Part shown: positions 45,116 through 54,260 of the stretch, one piece after another
Layout of the letters: each line of letters begins with the position of its first letter
Numbering within the stretch: position 1 is the stretch's first letter
Assembly (NCBI GenBank): GCA_963529855.1
Contig: CAURZK010000007.1
Location: forward strand, 1 to 64,000
DNA from: 34-65-8 sp963529855
GTDB taxonomy: Bacteria; Pseudomonadota; Alphaproteobacteria; Sphingomonadales; Sphingomonadaceae
Length of the DNA stretch: 64,000 bases
Reading direction: 5' to 3'
Translations under genes and position numbers: made by a program
Notes under the pieces: model-generated
What the model was told of the DNA's origin: nothing
Seen by the model: the letters and a program-made list of their open reading frames with translations, nothing else
Databases searched by the model: none

Positions 45116-45149
45116 CCCGGGCCGGCATAGTGCCGGTCCGGGCTTTTTT
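45116..45149 (+). terminator. Rho-independent terminator after the LuxR-type gene
   Basis: An 11-bp stem (CCCGGGCCGGC / GCCGGTCCGGG, one G-U pair) is followed by six T. It lies about 115 bp after the stop. Confidence 0.85.
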
Positions 45150-45166
45150 ATGCGCACGTCGGACGC

Positions 45167-45198
45167 AAAAAAGGCCGGGGGATCGCTCCCCCGGCCTT
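45167..45198 (-). terminator. Rho-independent terminator after groEL
   Basis: Read on the - strand, AAGGCCGGGGG/CCCCCGGCCTT forms an 11-bp stem with a 6-nt loop followed by a T run. It lies 27 bp after the groEL stop. Confidence 0.88.
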
Positions 45199-45224
45199 CT
45201 TGTGTCTTGTTCCGGATGACCGGC

Positions 45225-46865
45225 TTAGAAGCCCATGCCGCCCATGTCGGGCATGCCGCCACCGGCCGGCATTGCTGCCTTGTCTTCCGGCTTCTCGGTG
45301 ATCGCCGCTTCGGTGGTGATCAGGAGACCGGCAACCGACGCCGCGTCCTGCAGAGCGGTCCGAACGACCTTGGTCGGGTCGATCACGCCTGCGGTGACGA
45401 GGTTCTCGTAGGTGTCGGTCTGCGCGTTGAAGCCCAGCGTCTCGTCGTTGCCGTCGAGCAGCTTGCCCGAAATCACCGCACCGTCATGCCCGGCATTCTG
45501 GGCGATCTGGCGAACCGGCGCGTAGAGCGCCTTGCGGATGATGTCGACGCCGCGGGTCTGGTCGTCGTTGGCGCCGGTCAGGCCCTCGATCGCGCGGGTG
45601 GCATAGAGCAACGCGGTACCGCCGCCCGGGACGATGCCTTCTTCCACGGCAGCGCGGGTCGCGTGCAGCGCATCGTCGACGCGGTCCTTGCGCTCCTTCA
45701 CCTCGACTTCGGTCGCACCGCCGACCTTGATCACGGCAACGCCGCCAGCAAGCTTGGCGAGACGCTCCTGCAGCTTCTCACGGTCGTAGTCGCTGCTGGT
45801 GTTGTCGATCTGGGTGCGGATTTCACCGACGCGGGCCTTGATGTCGTCAGGCGAGCCGGCGCCATCGACGATCGTGGTGTTGTCCTTGTCGATGGTGACC
45901 TTCTTGGCTTCGCCAAGCATGCCCAGCGTGACGTTCTCAAGCTTGATGCCGAGGTCTTCGCTGATCATCTCGCCCTTGGTCAGGATTGCGATGTCCTGCA
46001 GCATCGCCTTGCGGCGATCGCCGAAGCCAGGTGCCTTGACCGCTGCGACCTTCAGGCCGCCGCGCAGCTTGTTGACCACCAGGGTCGCCAGCGCTTCGCC
46101 TTCGATGTCTTCCGCGATGATCAGCAGCGGACGGCCCGACTGGACGGTCGCTTCGAGCACGGGCAGCATCGACTGCAGGTTCGACAGCTTCTTCTCGTGG
46201 ATCAGGATGTACGGGTTCTCCAGCTCCACCACCATCTTTTCAGGGTTGGTGATGAAGTAGGGGCTGAGGTAGCCGCGGTCGAACTGCATGCCTTCGACAA
46301 CGTCGAGCTCGAATTCGAGACCCTTGGCTTCCTCGACGGTGATCACGCCTTCCTTGCCGACCTTTTCCATCGCTTCGGCGATCTTCTCGCCGACTTCGCG
46401 GTCGCCGTTGGCCGAGATGATGCCGACCTGGGCGATCTCGCTCGAACCGGCGACGTCCTTGGAACGGCCCTTCAGGTTCTCGACGACCTTTTCCACGGCG
46501 AGGTCGATGCCGCGCTTCAGGTCCATCGGGTTCATGCCGGCCGCGACCGACTTCATGCCTTCGGTCACGATGGCCTGGGCCAGAACGGTTGCGGTGGTCG
46601 TGCCGTCACCGGCGAGGTCGTTGGTCTTCGAGGCCACTTCGCGCAGCATCTGCGCGCCCATGTTCTCGAACTTGTCCTTGAGCTCGATTTCCTTGGCGAC
46701 GGTGACGCCGTCCTTGGTGATGCGCGGGGCGCCGAAGCTCTTGTCGATCACGACGTTGCGGCCCTTGGGGCCCAGCGTGACCTTGACGGCATTGGCGAGG
46801 GTGTCGACGCCGCGAAGAATGCCTTCGCGCGCTTCGCGGCCGAACTTTACGTCCTTGGCTGCCAT
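45225..46865 (-). CDS. groEL: Chaperonin GroEL
   Basis: A 546-residue chaperonin that folds proteins in an ATP-driven double ring with GroES. Conserved ATP-site motifs LGPKGRNVVIDKSFGAPRI and AGDGTTTATVLAQAI are present. The C-terminus ends in a Gly/Met-rich tail (GGGMPDMGGMGF), as usual. It lies 59 bp downstream of groES in a two-gene operon headed by a CIRCE element. Confidence 0.98.
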   Translation of the reverse strand: MAAKDVKFGREAREGILRGVDTLANAVKVTLGPKGRNVVIDKSFGAPRITKDGVTVAKEIELKDKFENMGAQMLREVASKTNDLAGDGTTTATVLAQAIVTEGMKSVAAGMNPMDLKRGIDLAVEKVVENLKGRSKDVAGSSEIAQVGIISANGDREVGEKIAEAMEKVGKEGVITVEEAKGLEFELDVVEGMQFDRGYLSPYFITNPEKMVVELENPYILIHEKKLSNLQSMLPVLEATVQSGRPLLIIAEDIEGEALATLVVNKLRGGLKVAAVKAPGFGDRRKAMLQDIAILTKGEMISEDLGIKLENVTLGMLGEAKKVTIDKDNTTIVDGAGSPDDIKARVGEIRTQIDNTSSDYDREKLQERLAKLAGGVAVIKVGGATEVEVKERKDRVDDALHATRAAVEEGIVPGGGTALLYATRAIEGLTGANDDQTRGVDIIRKALYAPVRQIAQNAGHDGAVISGKLLDGNDETLGFNAQTDTYENLVTAGVIDPTKVVRTALQDAASVAGLLITTEAAITEKPEDKAAMPAGGGMPDMGGMGF

Positions 46866-46924
46866 GATGTTACTCCTGAGAATATCTGTTTGATTGGTGA
46901 GGTAGTCGCGTCAGCAGGGTCGGC

Positions 46925-47212
46925 TCAGCCGATGATCCCCATGATGTCGCTTTCCTTCATGATCAGCAGGTCTTCGCCGTCCAGCTTGACCTCGGTGCCC
47001 GACCACTTGCCGAACAGCACACGGTCGCCGGTCTTGACGTCGAGCGGGGTGATCTTGCCGTCTTCGGCCTTGGTGCCCGAACCCACGGCGACGACTTCGC
47101 CTTCGCTCGGCTTTTCCTTGGCGTTGTCGGGGATGATGATGCCGCCGGCGGTCTTTTCTTCCGCTTCGATGCGGCGGACCAGCACGCGGTCGTGCAGGGG
47201 ACGAAATGCCAT
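46925..47212 (-). CDS. groES: Co-chaperonin GroES
   Basis: A 95-residue GroES with start MAFRPLHDRVLVRRIEAEE and the mobile-loop region KTAGGIIIPDNAKEKPSEG. It caps the GroEL ring. The ATG at 47212 has AGAGAGG upstream. First gene of groESL, under the CIRCE operator. Confidence 0.97.
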   Translation of the reverse strand: MAFRPLHDRVLVRRIEAEEKTAGGIIIPDNAKEKPSEGEVVAVGSGTKAEDGKITPLDVKTGDRVLFGKWSGTEVKLDGEDLLIMKESDIMGIIG

Positions 47213-47244
47213 TGTTCGTGACCTCTCTCGGTTGAAACACGCGA

Positions 47245-47271
47245 TTGGCACTCTCAGGGCGAGAGTGCCAG
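47245..47271 (-). promoter_or_regulatory. CIRCE operator (HrcA site) before groESL
   Basis: TTGGCACTC-N9-GAGTGCCAG is a 9-bp/9-bp inverted repeat, differing only at the outer bases from the CIRCE consensus TTAGCACTC-N9-GAGTGCTAA. It lies about 33 bp before the groES ATG. HrcA repression is the established mechanism; hrcA itself is not in this window. Confidence 0.92.
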
Positions 47272-47361
47272 CGGGGCGGCATATGTGAATCGCAGTTCAG
47301 CGAGTCAACGGGCTGGTCGCGAAAAAAATGCAGCCCGCGCCGGCCCGCCCGATGCGGCCGT

Positions 47362-48741
47362 TCAGACGAGCCCGAGCCGTTCGCGCCGGGCCCAGCGCCA
47401 CGTCAGCAGGGCGGCGGCAAAGACCAGCCCGATGGCAAGGCCGATCCAAACCCCGGTCCCCTCCAGCGGAGTGTAGAAGCCGAGCCAGATCGCCGTTCCG
47501 AGCCCCGGGACCCAGTAGCTGAACACTGCGATCACCATGGGCACGCGGGTATCCTGCAGGCCGCGGAGCGCACCGGCCGCGACTGCCTGCACGCCGTCCA
47601 CCAACTGGAATGCCGCCGCCACCAGCATGTACTGGACTGCAAAACCGACCATGGCGGCGTTGGCCGGATTGGACGGGTCGACATAAATGCGCAGCAGCAG
47701 CATCGGCGCCAGGATCATGAGCGCTGCGGTGAGGCACATGAACGATCCGGCCATGCCGATACCTACCCAACCCGCGCGTCCGATGGCGGCAATATCGCGC
47801 GCGCCATAATGGTACCCGACCCTGATCGTGGCCGCCTGCCCGACGCCGAAGGGTATCTGGAACGCCAGCGCCGCGATCTGCAGCGCAACCGTGTGCCCGG
47901 CCAGTTCCGACGCGCCGATGCGGCCCATCAGCAAAGCCGCGCCGCTGAACAGCCCCGCTTCTGCAATGATAATGACCATGACCGGGGTGCCCAGGCGCAC
48001 CAGTTCGCGCAGCCGCGACCATTCGGGGCGCCACCAGTTCCCGAATACGCGGTAGCGGCGCAGACGCCGGTTGCCGAGAATCGCGGCGACGTAGCTTGCC
48101 AGGATGAACAGCGAGGTCAGCACGCTAGCCAGAGCCGATCCTTCCAGCCCCATGGCAGGCGCGCCCAGGTTGCCGAAAACGAACATCCAGTTGAAAAGGA
48201 CGCTGGCGAACAGCGCAAGACCGGTGATTGCTGTGGCGAAGACCGGACGGCCCAGTGCGGCGACGAAACTGCGCAGCACGTTGGCCGCGATCATCGGGAT
48301 CATCGCCCACATGATGATGCGCAGGAAATCGCCTGCGCGCGCCGCAAGCGTTGCTTCCTGTCCGCTCGCCAGCATGATCGCTTCGCCCTGCCAGCAGATT
48401 GCCATGCCGACCGTGCCCGAGGCCAGCGCCAGCCACAGCCCCATGCGGACCGACCTGCGCACTTCGCGCACTGCATGGCGGCGGCGCCCCAGCTCTTCCG
48501 CGATCAGCGCCGCGACCATGCCCGTGAGGCCGGAAAAGGCCCACATCAACAGGCCAAACAGCGCGATTGCCAATGCGGAGGCGGCCAGTTCCCGTTCCCC
48601 CAGCCGGGCGACGAAGATCACATCGACCACGTGGACCAGCATTTGCAGCAGGTTGGCGAGCGCCAGCGGCCAGGCCAGCCGGAAGGTGGCGCCCAGTTCG
48701 CTGCGCCATTCAGCGCCGGTAGATGTGTGTCCGTGTCGCAT
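47362..48741 (-). CDS. MATE-family multidrug efflux transporter
   Basis: A 459-residue polytopic protein with about 12 membrane helices, the MATE length. The N-terminal half carries LANLLQMLVHVVDVIFVARLGERELAA-type sequence (MATE motif) and the second half an internal repeat (GTPVMVIIIAEAGLFSGAALL). It likely exports cationic drugs or metabolites by Na+ or H+ antiport. The ATG at 48741 (MRHGHTSTG) is chosen; the open frame up to 49041 overlaps the cytochrome gene and is not credible. Divergent from the cytochrome gene. Confidence 0.9.
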   Translation of the reverse strand: MRHGHTSTGAEWRSELGATFRLAWPLALANLLQMLVHVVDVIFVARLGERELAASALAIALFGLLMWAFSGLTGMVAALIAEELGRRRHAVREVRRSVRMGLWLALASGTVGMAICWQGEAIMLASGQEATLAARAGDFLRIIMWAMIPMIAANVLRSFVAALGRPVFATAITGLALFASVLFNWMFVFGNLGAPAMGLEGSALASVLTSLFILASYVAAILGNRRLRRYRVFGNWWRPEWSRLRELVRLGTPVMVIIIAEAGLFSGAALLMGRIGASELAGHTVALQIAALAFQIPFGVGQAATIRVGYHYGARDIAAIGRAGWVGIGMAGSFMCLTAALMILAPMLLLRIYVDPSNPANAAMVGFAVQYMLVAAAFQLVDGVQAVAAGALRGLQDTRVPMVIAVFSYWVPGLGTAIWLGFYTPLEGTGVWIGLAIGLVFAAALLTWRWARRERLGLV

Positions 48742-48886
48742 AAAGCCGGCCCGAATAGTCGAGGCATCGCGGCAGCCCAAGCCCATTCTCGCACCCGCCA
48801 ACCGATCAGGCGGACAAGCGGCAATTCGACCACAGCTTGCGACGGGGCGAGGTGCCCGGCTAGGGGCGTATGAAAGGGAGCTGCCG

Positions 48887-49264
48887 ATGCGTTCGATCCA
48901 CCTTGTCGCCCTGGCGCTGTCGTTGGGGTTGGCCGCATGCGGGAAAGGCGATGGATCCAGCCCATCGGCCACTGGCCGAGCAGGGGCGCCCTGGGCCCAA
49001 TGCGCCACGTGCCACTCGCTGGCCCCCGGCAAGAACGGCATAGGCCCATCTTTGGCCGGCGTTTACGGGCGGCCCGCCGCACAGGAACCGAGCTTCGCCT
49101 ACAGCACGCAGATGCGCACCAGCGGTATCGTGTGGGACGATGCCGCACTCGACGCTTTCCTCAAGAACCCGCGCGCCATGGTGCCCGGCACCAAAATGGC
49201 GTTCGGCGGGATCGAAAATCCGGCCGAACGCGCAGCGGTGATCGCGTTTCTGCGCGATCGATAG
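48887..49264 (+). CDS. Small lipoprotein-type c-type cytochrome
   Basis: A 125-residue protein. A signal peptide with lipobox (LALSLGLAAC) suggests membrane anchoring. The single heme site is CATCH (residues 43-47), with the axial Met likely in VPGTKMAFGGI. The fold is cytochrome c2/c550-like (GIGPSLAGVYGRPA). It is a probable soluble-side electron carrier; the partner is unknown. AAAGGGAG lies 6 bp before the ATG. Convergent with the catalase gene. Confidence 0.9.
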   Translation: MRSIHLVALALSLGLAACGKGDGSSPSATGRAGAPWAQCATCHSLAPGKNGIGPSLAGVYGRPAAQEPSFAYSTQMRTSGIVWDDAALDAFLKNPRAMVPGTKMAFGGIENPAERAAVIAFLRDR

Positions 49265-49273
49265 GGGCCAGGT

Positions 49274-51379
49274 TCAGGGCGTCATGCGGACTTTGGCCTC
49301 GCGGTCGAAGAACCGGGTCTTGGCCGCCTCGACGAACTTCGATCCAAGGTCGGTAATACCCTCGTCGGGCTCGATTCCAGCGCGCTCGATCAGCGCGGCG
49401 GAGCCCTGGCTGTAGCCGATCGCCTTGAGGTGACCGAACGCGTCGGCAACGAATTGCACCGCCGCGCCCTCGCGCGCCAATCGCCGGGCGGCTTCGTCCG
49501 TCAGCATGATTGCAACGGCATCGAACAGGACGGAGGGCGAACCGGCGAGCTGGCCATCGGCCTTGCGCTTCGATCCGTCGGATAATTCGGCGCCGCCGAT
49601 CTTGGGCGCAATTACGAAACACCGTCCGCCGGCCTCGCCAACCGCGGCCTCGATCGCGGTGAGCGCGTCGGCGTCCGTTCCGTCATCGATCAACAGTCCG
49701 ACCATGCGGCCTTCCAGCGTCTGCTTCATATTGCCGATAACTCGCAGCGCGGGCGATTCGGGCAAATCGCGCACTGGTGCGAACGCCGGGGTGGCCTGGG
49801 GCAGATCGACATTCATCGCCTTGGCAACCCGCGCGGCAAGGTCTTCGTCGACATTGCGCAGGTTCGCGATCATCCGCTGCTGGACATGCTCGAACGCGCA
49901 TTTCGACAGTTCGAACGTGAACGCAGACACGATATGCGATTGTTCGGCCGGATGCATCGAACGCCAGAATTGCCGCGCCTGGCTGTAATGGTCGGCGAAG
50001 CTCTCAGGGCGGATGCGGCTCTTCGGGCCTTCCTCCATCGGCTCGCGGAAACTGGTGAAGCCATGGGCCGGAACTTCGCGCGGACCGCCCTCCTCACCGG
50101 CCTGGGCCAGGCTGTTGGGTTCGTAATTGGCGCGCCCCTTGGGCACGTTCATCTGCATGTGCCCATCGCGTTGGAAATTGTTGAACGGACAGCCGCCGCT
50201 GCCCTGTGCTGCGGCCACCCCCTTGGCCCGGTTGGTCGGCAGTTGATGGAAATTGGTGCTGCCGAGCCGGCTCAACTGCGTATCGAGATATGAAAACAGC
50301 CGACCCTGGAGCAGCGGGTCGTTACTGAAATCCATGCCCGGGACCAGATGGCTGGGACAAAACGCTGCCTGTTCCGTCTCGGCGAAGAAGTTGTCCGGAT
50401 ACCGGTTCAGCACCATGCGGCCAATGATCCGCACCGGGATCAGCTCCTCAGGAATGATCTTGGTCGCGTCGAGATGATCGAACGGCAGGCTATCGGCGGT
50501 TTCCTGGTCGAACAGCTGCACACCCAGTTCCCATTCTGGAAAGTCGCCTCGCGCGATCGCATCATACATGTCGCGGCGTTGGTAATCGCTGTCGGCGCCC
50601 GCGATCTTGACCGTCTCGTCCCATATGGTGGACTGAAGACCCAGGCGGGGCTTCCAGTGATATTTGACGAAGGTCGATTTCCCTTCGGCATTGACCAGGC
50701 GGAAAGTGTGGACGCCGAATCCTTCCATCATGCGGAAAGACCGGGGCAGGGTCCGATCGGACATGGCCCACATCACCATGTGCGTCGATTCGGGCATCAG
50801 CGAGACGAAGTCCCAGAACGTATCGTGTGCGGCTGTCGCCTGCGGGAAGCCGCGATCCGCTTCGGGCTTGACCGAGTGGACCAGATCGGGAAACTTCATC
50901 GCATCCTGGATGAAGAACACCGGCACGTTGTTGCCGACCAGATCCCAGTTGCCTTCCTTGGTGTAGAATTTCACCGCAAAGCCGCGCACATCGCGCGGGG
51001 TGTCGGTCGACCCCTTGCTGCCTGCAACCGTCGAGAAGCGGGCGAATACCTCTGTCCGTTCGCCAACCTCTGTCAGGATGCGGGCGGTGGTGTATTCGGC
51101 AAGGCTGTCCGTCAGTTCGAAAAACCCGTGAACGCCGGTGCCGCGCGCGTGGACGATCCGTTCCGGTATGCGCTCGTGATCGAAGTGGTTCATCTTCTCG
51201 CGGAAGATCATGTCTTCGAGCAGCGCAGGCCCCCGCGGGTGCGCTTTCAGCAGGTTCTGGTTGTCGGCAATGGGCACGCCGTGATTGGTGGTCAGCCGCG
51301 CCGTGTCCCCACTTGCTTGCTGGTGGGTCTCGCCGCCAGTTCCGGGGTTGCGGTCATCGTGCTGTTGCTGCTGCGCCAT
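49274..51379 (-). CDS. katE: Large-subunit catalase (HPII/KatE type)
   Basis: A 701-residue clade 2 catalase decomposing H2O2. Visible are the distal His motif FDHERIPERIVHARG, the distal Asn in NNVPVFFIQDAMKFPDL and the proximal heme Tyr in LFSYLDTQLSRLGSTNF. A ~150-residue C-terminal flavodoxin/GATase1-like domain (GRMVGLLIDDGTDADALTA) is specific to large-subunit enzymes. The N-terminal extension is Gln/His-rich. The ATG at 51379 (MAQQQQHDD) is preferred over an upstream start at 51496. It follows rplL on the same strand, separated by the rplL terminator. Confidence 0.95.
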   Translation of the reverse strand: MAQQQQHDDRNPGTGGETHQQASGDTARLTTNHGVPIADNQNLLKAHPRGPALLEDMIFREKMNHFDHERIPERIVHARGTGVHGFFELTDSLAEYTTARILTEVGERTEVFARFSTVAGSKGSTDTPRDVRGFAVKFYTKEGNWDLVGNNVPVFFIQDAMKFPDLVHSVKPEADRGFPQATAAHDTFWDFVSLMPESTHMVMWAMSDRTLPRSFRMMEGFGVHTFRLVNAEGKSTFVKYHWKPRLGLQSTIWDETVKIAGADSDYQRRDMYDAIARGDFPEWELGVQLFDQETADSLPFDHLDATKIIPEELIPVRIIGRMVLNRYPDNFFAETEQAAFCPSHLVPGMDFSNDPLLQGRLFSYLDTQLSRLGSTNFHQLPTNRAKGVAAAQGSGGCPFNNFQRDGHMQMNVPKGRANYEPNSLAQAGEEGGPREVPAHGFTSFREPMEEGPKSRIRPESFADHYSQARQFWRSMHPAEQSHIVSAFTFELSKCAFEHVQQRMIANLRNVDEDLAARVAKAMNVDLPQATPAFAPVRDLPESPALRVIGNMKQTLEGRMVGLLIDDGTDADALTAIEAAVGEAGGRCFVIAPKIGGAELSDGSKRKADGQLAGSPSVLFDAVAIMLTDEAARRLAREGAAVQFVADAFGHLKAIGYSQGSAALIERAGIEPDEGITDLGSKFVEAAKTRFFDREAKVRMTP

Positions 51380-51472
51380 TGGCCAGTCCTTTATCGCGTT
51401 CGGGGGATGACAGGCGAACGGCTGCCTATCCGATTGTTTCCGAACGAGACCGGAGTTCTGCGCCAGATATAC

Positions 51473-51503
51473 GAAAAGGGCGGCGCCTTGCGGCACCGCC
51501 CTT
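51473..51503 (-). terminator. Rho-independent terminator after rplL
   Basis: On the - strand AAGGGCGG/CCGCCCTT with an inner GCC/GGC forms a long hairpin followed by TTC. It lies 28 bp after the rplL stop and separates the ribosomal operon from the catalase gene. Confidence 0.8.
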
Positions 51504-51530
51504 CGCTGGTCTCTCGAAAGAGAACGAGGC

Positions 51531-51902
51531 TTACTTGAGCTCGACGGTGCCGCCGGCTTCCTCGATCTTCTTCTTGATTTCTTCGGCTTCCGCCTTGTTC
51601 ACGCCTTCCTTGAGCGCCTTCGGAGCCGATTCCACGAGGGTCTTGGCTTCGGTCAGGCCCAGGCCGGTGATGGCGCGGACTTCCTTGATGACCTGGATCT
51701 TCTTGCCACCGTCGCCGGTGAGGATCACGTCGAACTCGGTCTTTTCTTCCGCGGCGGGTGCATCGCCGGCAGGAGCAGCGGCCACGGCAACGGCAGCAGC
51801 GGCGCTGACGCCCCACTCTTCTTCCAGTGCCTTGGCGAGTTCGGCCGCCTCGAGGACGGTCAGCTTCGAAAGTTCTTCAACGAGCTTGGCGATATCGGCC
51901 AT
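51531..51902 (-). CDS. rplL: 50S ribosomal protein L7/L12
   Basis: A 123-residue stalk protein. The N-terminal dimerisation helix is followed by an Ala-rich hinge (about residues 35-52) and the conserved C-terminal domain (VIKEVRAITGLGLTEAKTLV). It recruits translation GTPases. It lies 66 bp after rplJ in the same operon. Unlike the usual rplJL-rpoBC order, rpoB is about 3.7 kb away on the opposite strand. Confidence 0.98.
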   Translation of the reverse strand: MADIAKLVEELSKLTVLEAAELAKALEEEWGVSAAAAVAVAAAPAGDAPAAEEKTEFDVILTGDGGKKIQVIKEVRAITGLGLTEAKTLVESAPKALKEGVNKAEAEEIKKKIEEAGGTVELK

Positions 51903-51968
51903 GATGTTTCACTCCAAATTGGGCGGGGCGGAACGCCCCATTGTTTCGTCTGAACAGGGAAAAACCGC

Positions 51969-52484
51969 TTACGCTGCGTCCTTGGCCGCATAGGCCCCGA
52001 ACACGCGGGCAAGCTTGGCGGCGGGTGCGTTGACGACCTGGGCGATCTTGGTCGCCGGGGCGTTGACGAGGCCCACCAGCTTTGCGCGCAGCTCGTCGAG
52101 CGAGGGCATCGAGGCGAGTGCCTTGATCCCAGCTTCGTCGAGCATCTGCCCGCCCATGGAACCACCGACGATTTCAAGCTTGTCGTTGGTCTTGGCAAAG
52201 TCCACCGCAGCCTTCGCCGCCGCGACCGGATCGGTCGAGTAAGCGAGGGCAGTCGGGCCGGTGAGGTATTCCTCGAGGCCTTCGTACTTGGTGTCCTTCA
52301 GGGCGAGCGCGGCAAGGCGGTTCTTCGCAACCTTGTAGGACGCTCCTGCATCACGCATCTTCCCGCGCAGATCGGTGGACTGTGCCACCGTCAGACCGAG
52401 GTTGCGGGTGACAACCACCACGCCGACCTCGTTGAAGACCGCGTTGAGCTGGGCGACCGAATCGGCTTTCTGCGAACGATCCAT
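51969..52484 (-). CDS. rplJ: 50S ribosomal protein L10
   Basis: A 171-residue L10 that anchors L7/L12 dimers to the ribosome and normally represses its own mRNA. The start is MDRSQKADSVAQLNAVFNEV, preceded by AGAAGGAG. The frame is open further upstream, but that is leader sequence. It heads a two-gene rplJL operon with a long 5' leader. rplK and rplA are not adjacent. Confidence 0.97.
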   Translation of the reverse strand: MDRSQKADSVAQLNAVFNEVGVVVVTRNLGLTVAQSTDLRGKMRDAGASYKVAKNRLAALALKDTKYEGLEEYLTGPTALAYSTDPVAAAKAAVDFAKTNDKLEIVGGSMGGQMLDEAGIKALASMPSLDELRAKLVGLVNAPATKIAQVVNAPAAKLARVFGAYAAKDAA

Positions 52485-52771
52485 GCCATACTCCTTCTCT
52501 TTGATCGCGAAGGGATGGCTCCCCGCGCGACCGGCTACGTTTGGCCATGCCGGGGATCGGCACGGGCAAAGTCCATCGATGGGGAAGGAGGGCGCGCCAG
52601 GCACGCTGAAGCGGGAAGCCGGAGCCGCCCGCGAAAATCTCGTTTCCCCGTCTAGGCTGGAAATTAAGACCGGGCGAACCCCGGCCACCAACTGTCTCGG
52701 ACGGACGACCGCGGTGCCCTGGGGGCAATACAGTCGGGGCGGGCCTCTAGCAGAATGCCGTGCGGGGTCAA
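52485..52771 (-). promoter_or_regulatory. rplJ promoter and probable L10-binding leader
   Basis: A 283-bp gap with no credible gene. On the - strand TTGACC (52771-52766), a 16-bp spacer and TAGAGG (52749-52744) form a plausible promoter. The remaining ~255 nt form a long untranslated leader before rplJ, the position of the autoregulatory L10 leader in most bacteria. I did not fold it, so the L10 site is inferred from position. Confidence 0.5.
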
Positions 52772-53487
52772 GCGGCGATGGCCGGGGCCAGCTCGGTGGG
52801 CGCATCCTTTCGCGCGGCCATGACCCAGGTGACCCCGGCCATCAGTGCCGCCAGCCACCCGACGACCAGCGCGTCGATTGTCAGCAGGGCCCACTTCGTC
52901 CCTTCGCCCGGCACGAACACCGCACCGAAGCTCAGCCCGTAATGCAGCGCCATGAGCGGCAAGACGGCCAGTATGTTGAACGCGAACGCCCATGGCCATT
53001 GCGGCGCCATCTGCCGGATCGAAGCGCGCGGACTGATCCATGTGCCCAGCGGTGCCGCCGCGACGAACCGTGCCAGCAGCGGCGTAAATACGAGCGTGAA
53101 GACAAAGAACCCGACCGCGACCGGACCGGTGAAGGCGAACAGGCCAAGCGCGGTGAGCAAGGCCTGAAGCGCAAACACCAGCGCGAACAATCGCACCGCG
53201 CGCGGATCCAGCCGCCGTGCCCATGCCGGGTCGCCCGAGGCGTAGAAGCGGATTGCCCAGTAGCTGATCAGGGCCAGCGCCAGCGCTTTTGCAAATCCGA
53301 ACGCTATCCGTGCCGGATCCAATTCCGCCGCGCGCATGCCGTCCGGGCCAGTGTACATGCCTGCCTGCATTTCGATCACGTGCTGGGCAAATTCCGCCAG
53401 GATCGGGATTGCCGCGATTATCGGAAATGCCAGAAGAAATGACCAGCTCCGCCGGTGCGCGAACATGAACCCCTGGCCGAATGTCAC
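52768..53487 (-). CDS. Multi-pass membrane protein of unknown function
   Basis: A 239-residue protein with about six hydrophobic segments (SFLLAFPIIAAIPILAEFA; FALVFALQALLTALGLFAF; VGFFVFTLVFTPLLARFV; ALLTIDALVVGWLAALMAG). I recognise no family with confidence. The GTG at 53487 has AGGGGGG about 9 bp upstream; an ATG at 53466 is an alternative, and the longer frame to 53577 is unlikely. It precedes the rplJ leader on the same strand. Confidence 0.65.
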   Translation of the reverse strand: MTFGQGFMFAHRRSWSFLLAFPIIAAIPILAEFAQHVIEMQAGMYTGPDGMRAAELDPARIAFGFAKALALALISYWAIRFYASGDPAWARRLDPRAVRLFALVFALQALLTALGLFAFTGPVAVGFFVFTLVFTPLLARFVAAAPLGTWISPRASIRQMAPQWPWAFAFNILAVLPLMALHYGLSFGAVFVPGEGTKWALLTIDALVVGWLAALMAGVTWVMAARKDAPTELAPAIAA

Positions 53488-53580
53488 GCCGCTTACCCCC
53501 CTGCATACCCGGTCGACGACCAGCCGCGAAAGATGTGGCGAAAACTGCGGCGAGGGGCAAGCGCACTGCAGGCGCAAATG

Positions 53581-53618
53581 AAAAGCCCGCCGCCAGCAAA
53601 TGGCTGGCGGCGGGCCTT
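53581..53618 (-). terminator. Rho-independent terminator after the acidic lipoprotein gene
   Basis: On the - strand, a perfect 13-bp stem GCCCGCCGCCAGC/GCTGGCGGCGGGC is followed by TTTTC. It lies 20 bp after the stop. Confidence 0.88.
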
Positions 53619-53637
53619 GGTTGGTCGGGCGATCGGA

Positions 53638-53976
53638 TCAGTCGCGGCGGTCGCGCGAATCCTGCAGGCGCTCGGCCTCGGCTTCCAGGCGGTCGGCTTC
53701 GGCCTCGTTGGTCGGCTCGACCCGGTCGGCACGTTCCTCGAGATTTTCGGCTGTCTCGTCGAGACGCTCGACAGTCTGGTCGTTGGTTTCGCCGGGCATT
53801 GCTGCGGCCGGATCGGCGGGCATGGCCGGATCACTCATGGTGTCGGTCGGCGCGGCCTCGTCCATCATTGCGGCATCGTCGCCAGTGGCGGCAGTTTCAT
53901 CGGTGTTGGTCTCGCCGCATGCGGCAAGGGCCAGTGCCATCGGGGCGGCGGCGGCGAACAGAGCAATCTTTTTCAT
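53638..53976 (-). CDS. Small acidic lipoprotein
   Basis: A 112-residue protein. The signal peptide MKKIALFAAAAPMALALAAC ends at a lipobox Cys. A Thr/Asp/Met-rich linker (about residues 21-62) and a charged helix with heptad-like repeats (VERLDETAENLEERADRVE; EADRLEAEAERLQ) follow. It resembles in style the lipoprotein at 38993-39277 but shares no clear sequence. Function unknown. Confidence 0.75.
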   Translation of the reverse strand: MKKIALFAAAAPMALALAACGETNTDETAATGDDAAMMDEAAPTDTMSDPAMPADPAAAMPGETNDQTVERLDETAENLEERADRVEPTNEAEADRLEAEAERLQDSRDRRD

Positions 53977-54145
53977 TTCAAATCTCCTGCGAAGGATTGC
54001 CCTAAAATCGCCACATTCGGATTAGGTTCCTGACCAACAGCATAATTCCTTGTCACAATTGCCGGAAACAGGATCGCCGGAAGGGAACTTTGCCGGGGCG
54101 GGAGCGCTCTGGGAAAAGGTGCATGGTGCGCCGGGGAGAAATCAT

Positions 54146-54217
54146 ATGGGCCGTCCCGTGGTCATCGGTTTGGGAACCTTGATCCTCATTCTGGTTCTGG
54201 TCGCGTTCCTGTTCTGA
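54146..54217 (+). CDS. 23-residue single-helix membrane microprotein
   Basis: A short frame MGRPVVIGLGTLILILVLVA plus three residues, ending LF. After a basic N-terminus it is one continuous hydrophobic helix. GGGGAG lies 8 bp before the ATG, and a strong hairpin follows 8 bp after the stop. The codons fit the local style. It is probably a small inner-membrane protein; partner unknown. Chance cannot be excluded for so short a frame. Confidence 0.5.
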   Translation: MGRPVVIGLGTLILILVLVAFLF

Positions 54218-54225
54218 TCGGCGAA

Positions 54226-54255
54226 CGGGCGCCGGGTGACGTGATCCGGCGCCCG
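54226..54255. terminator. Hairpin between the microprotein and XRE genes
   Basis: CGGGCGCCGG (54226-54235) pairs with CCGGCGCCCG (54246-54255) around a 10-nt loop. It lies between convergent genes. There is no T run, so termination is inferred from position. Confidence 0.5.
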
Positions 54256-54260
54256 CAAAG

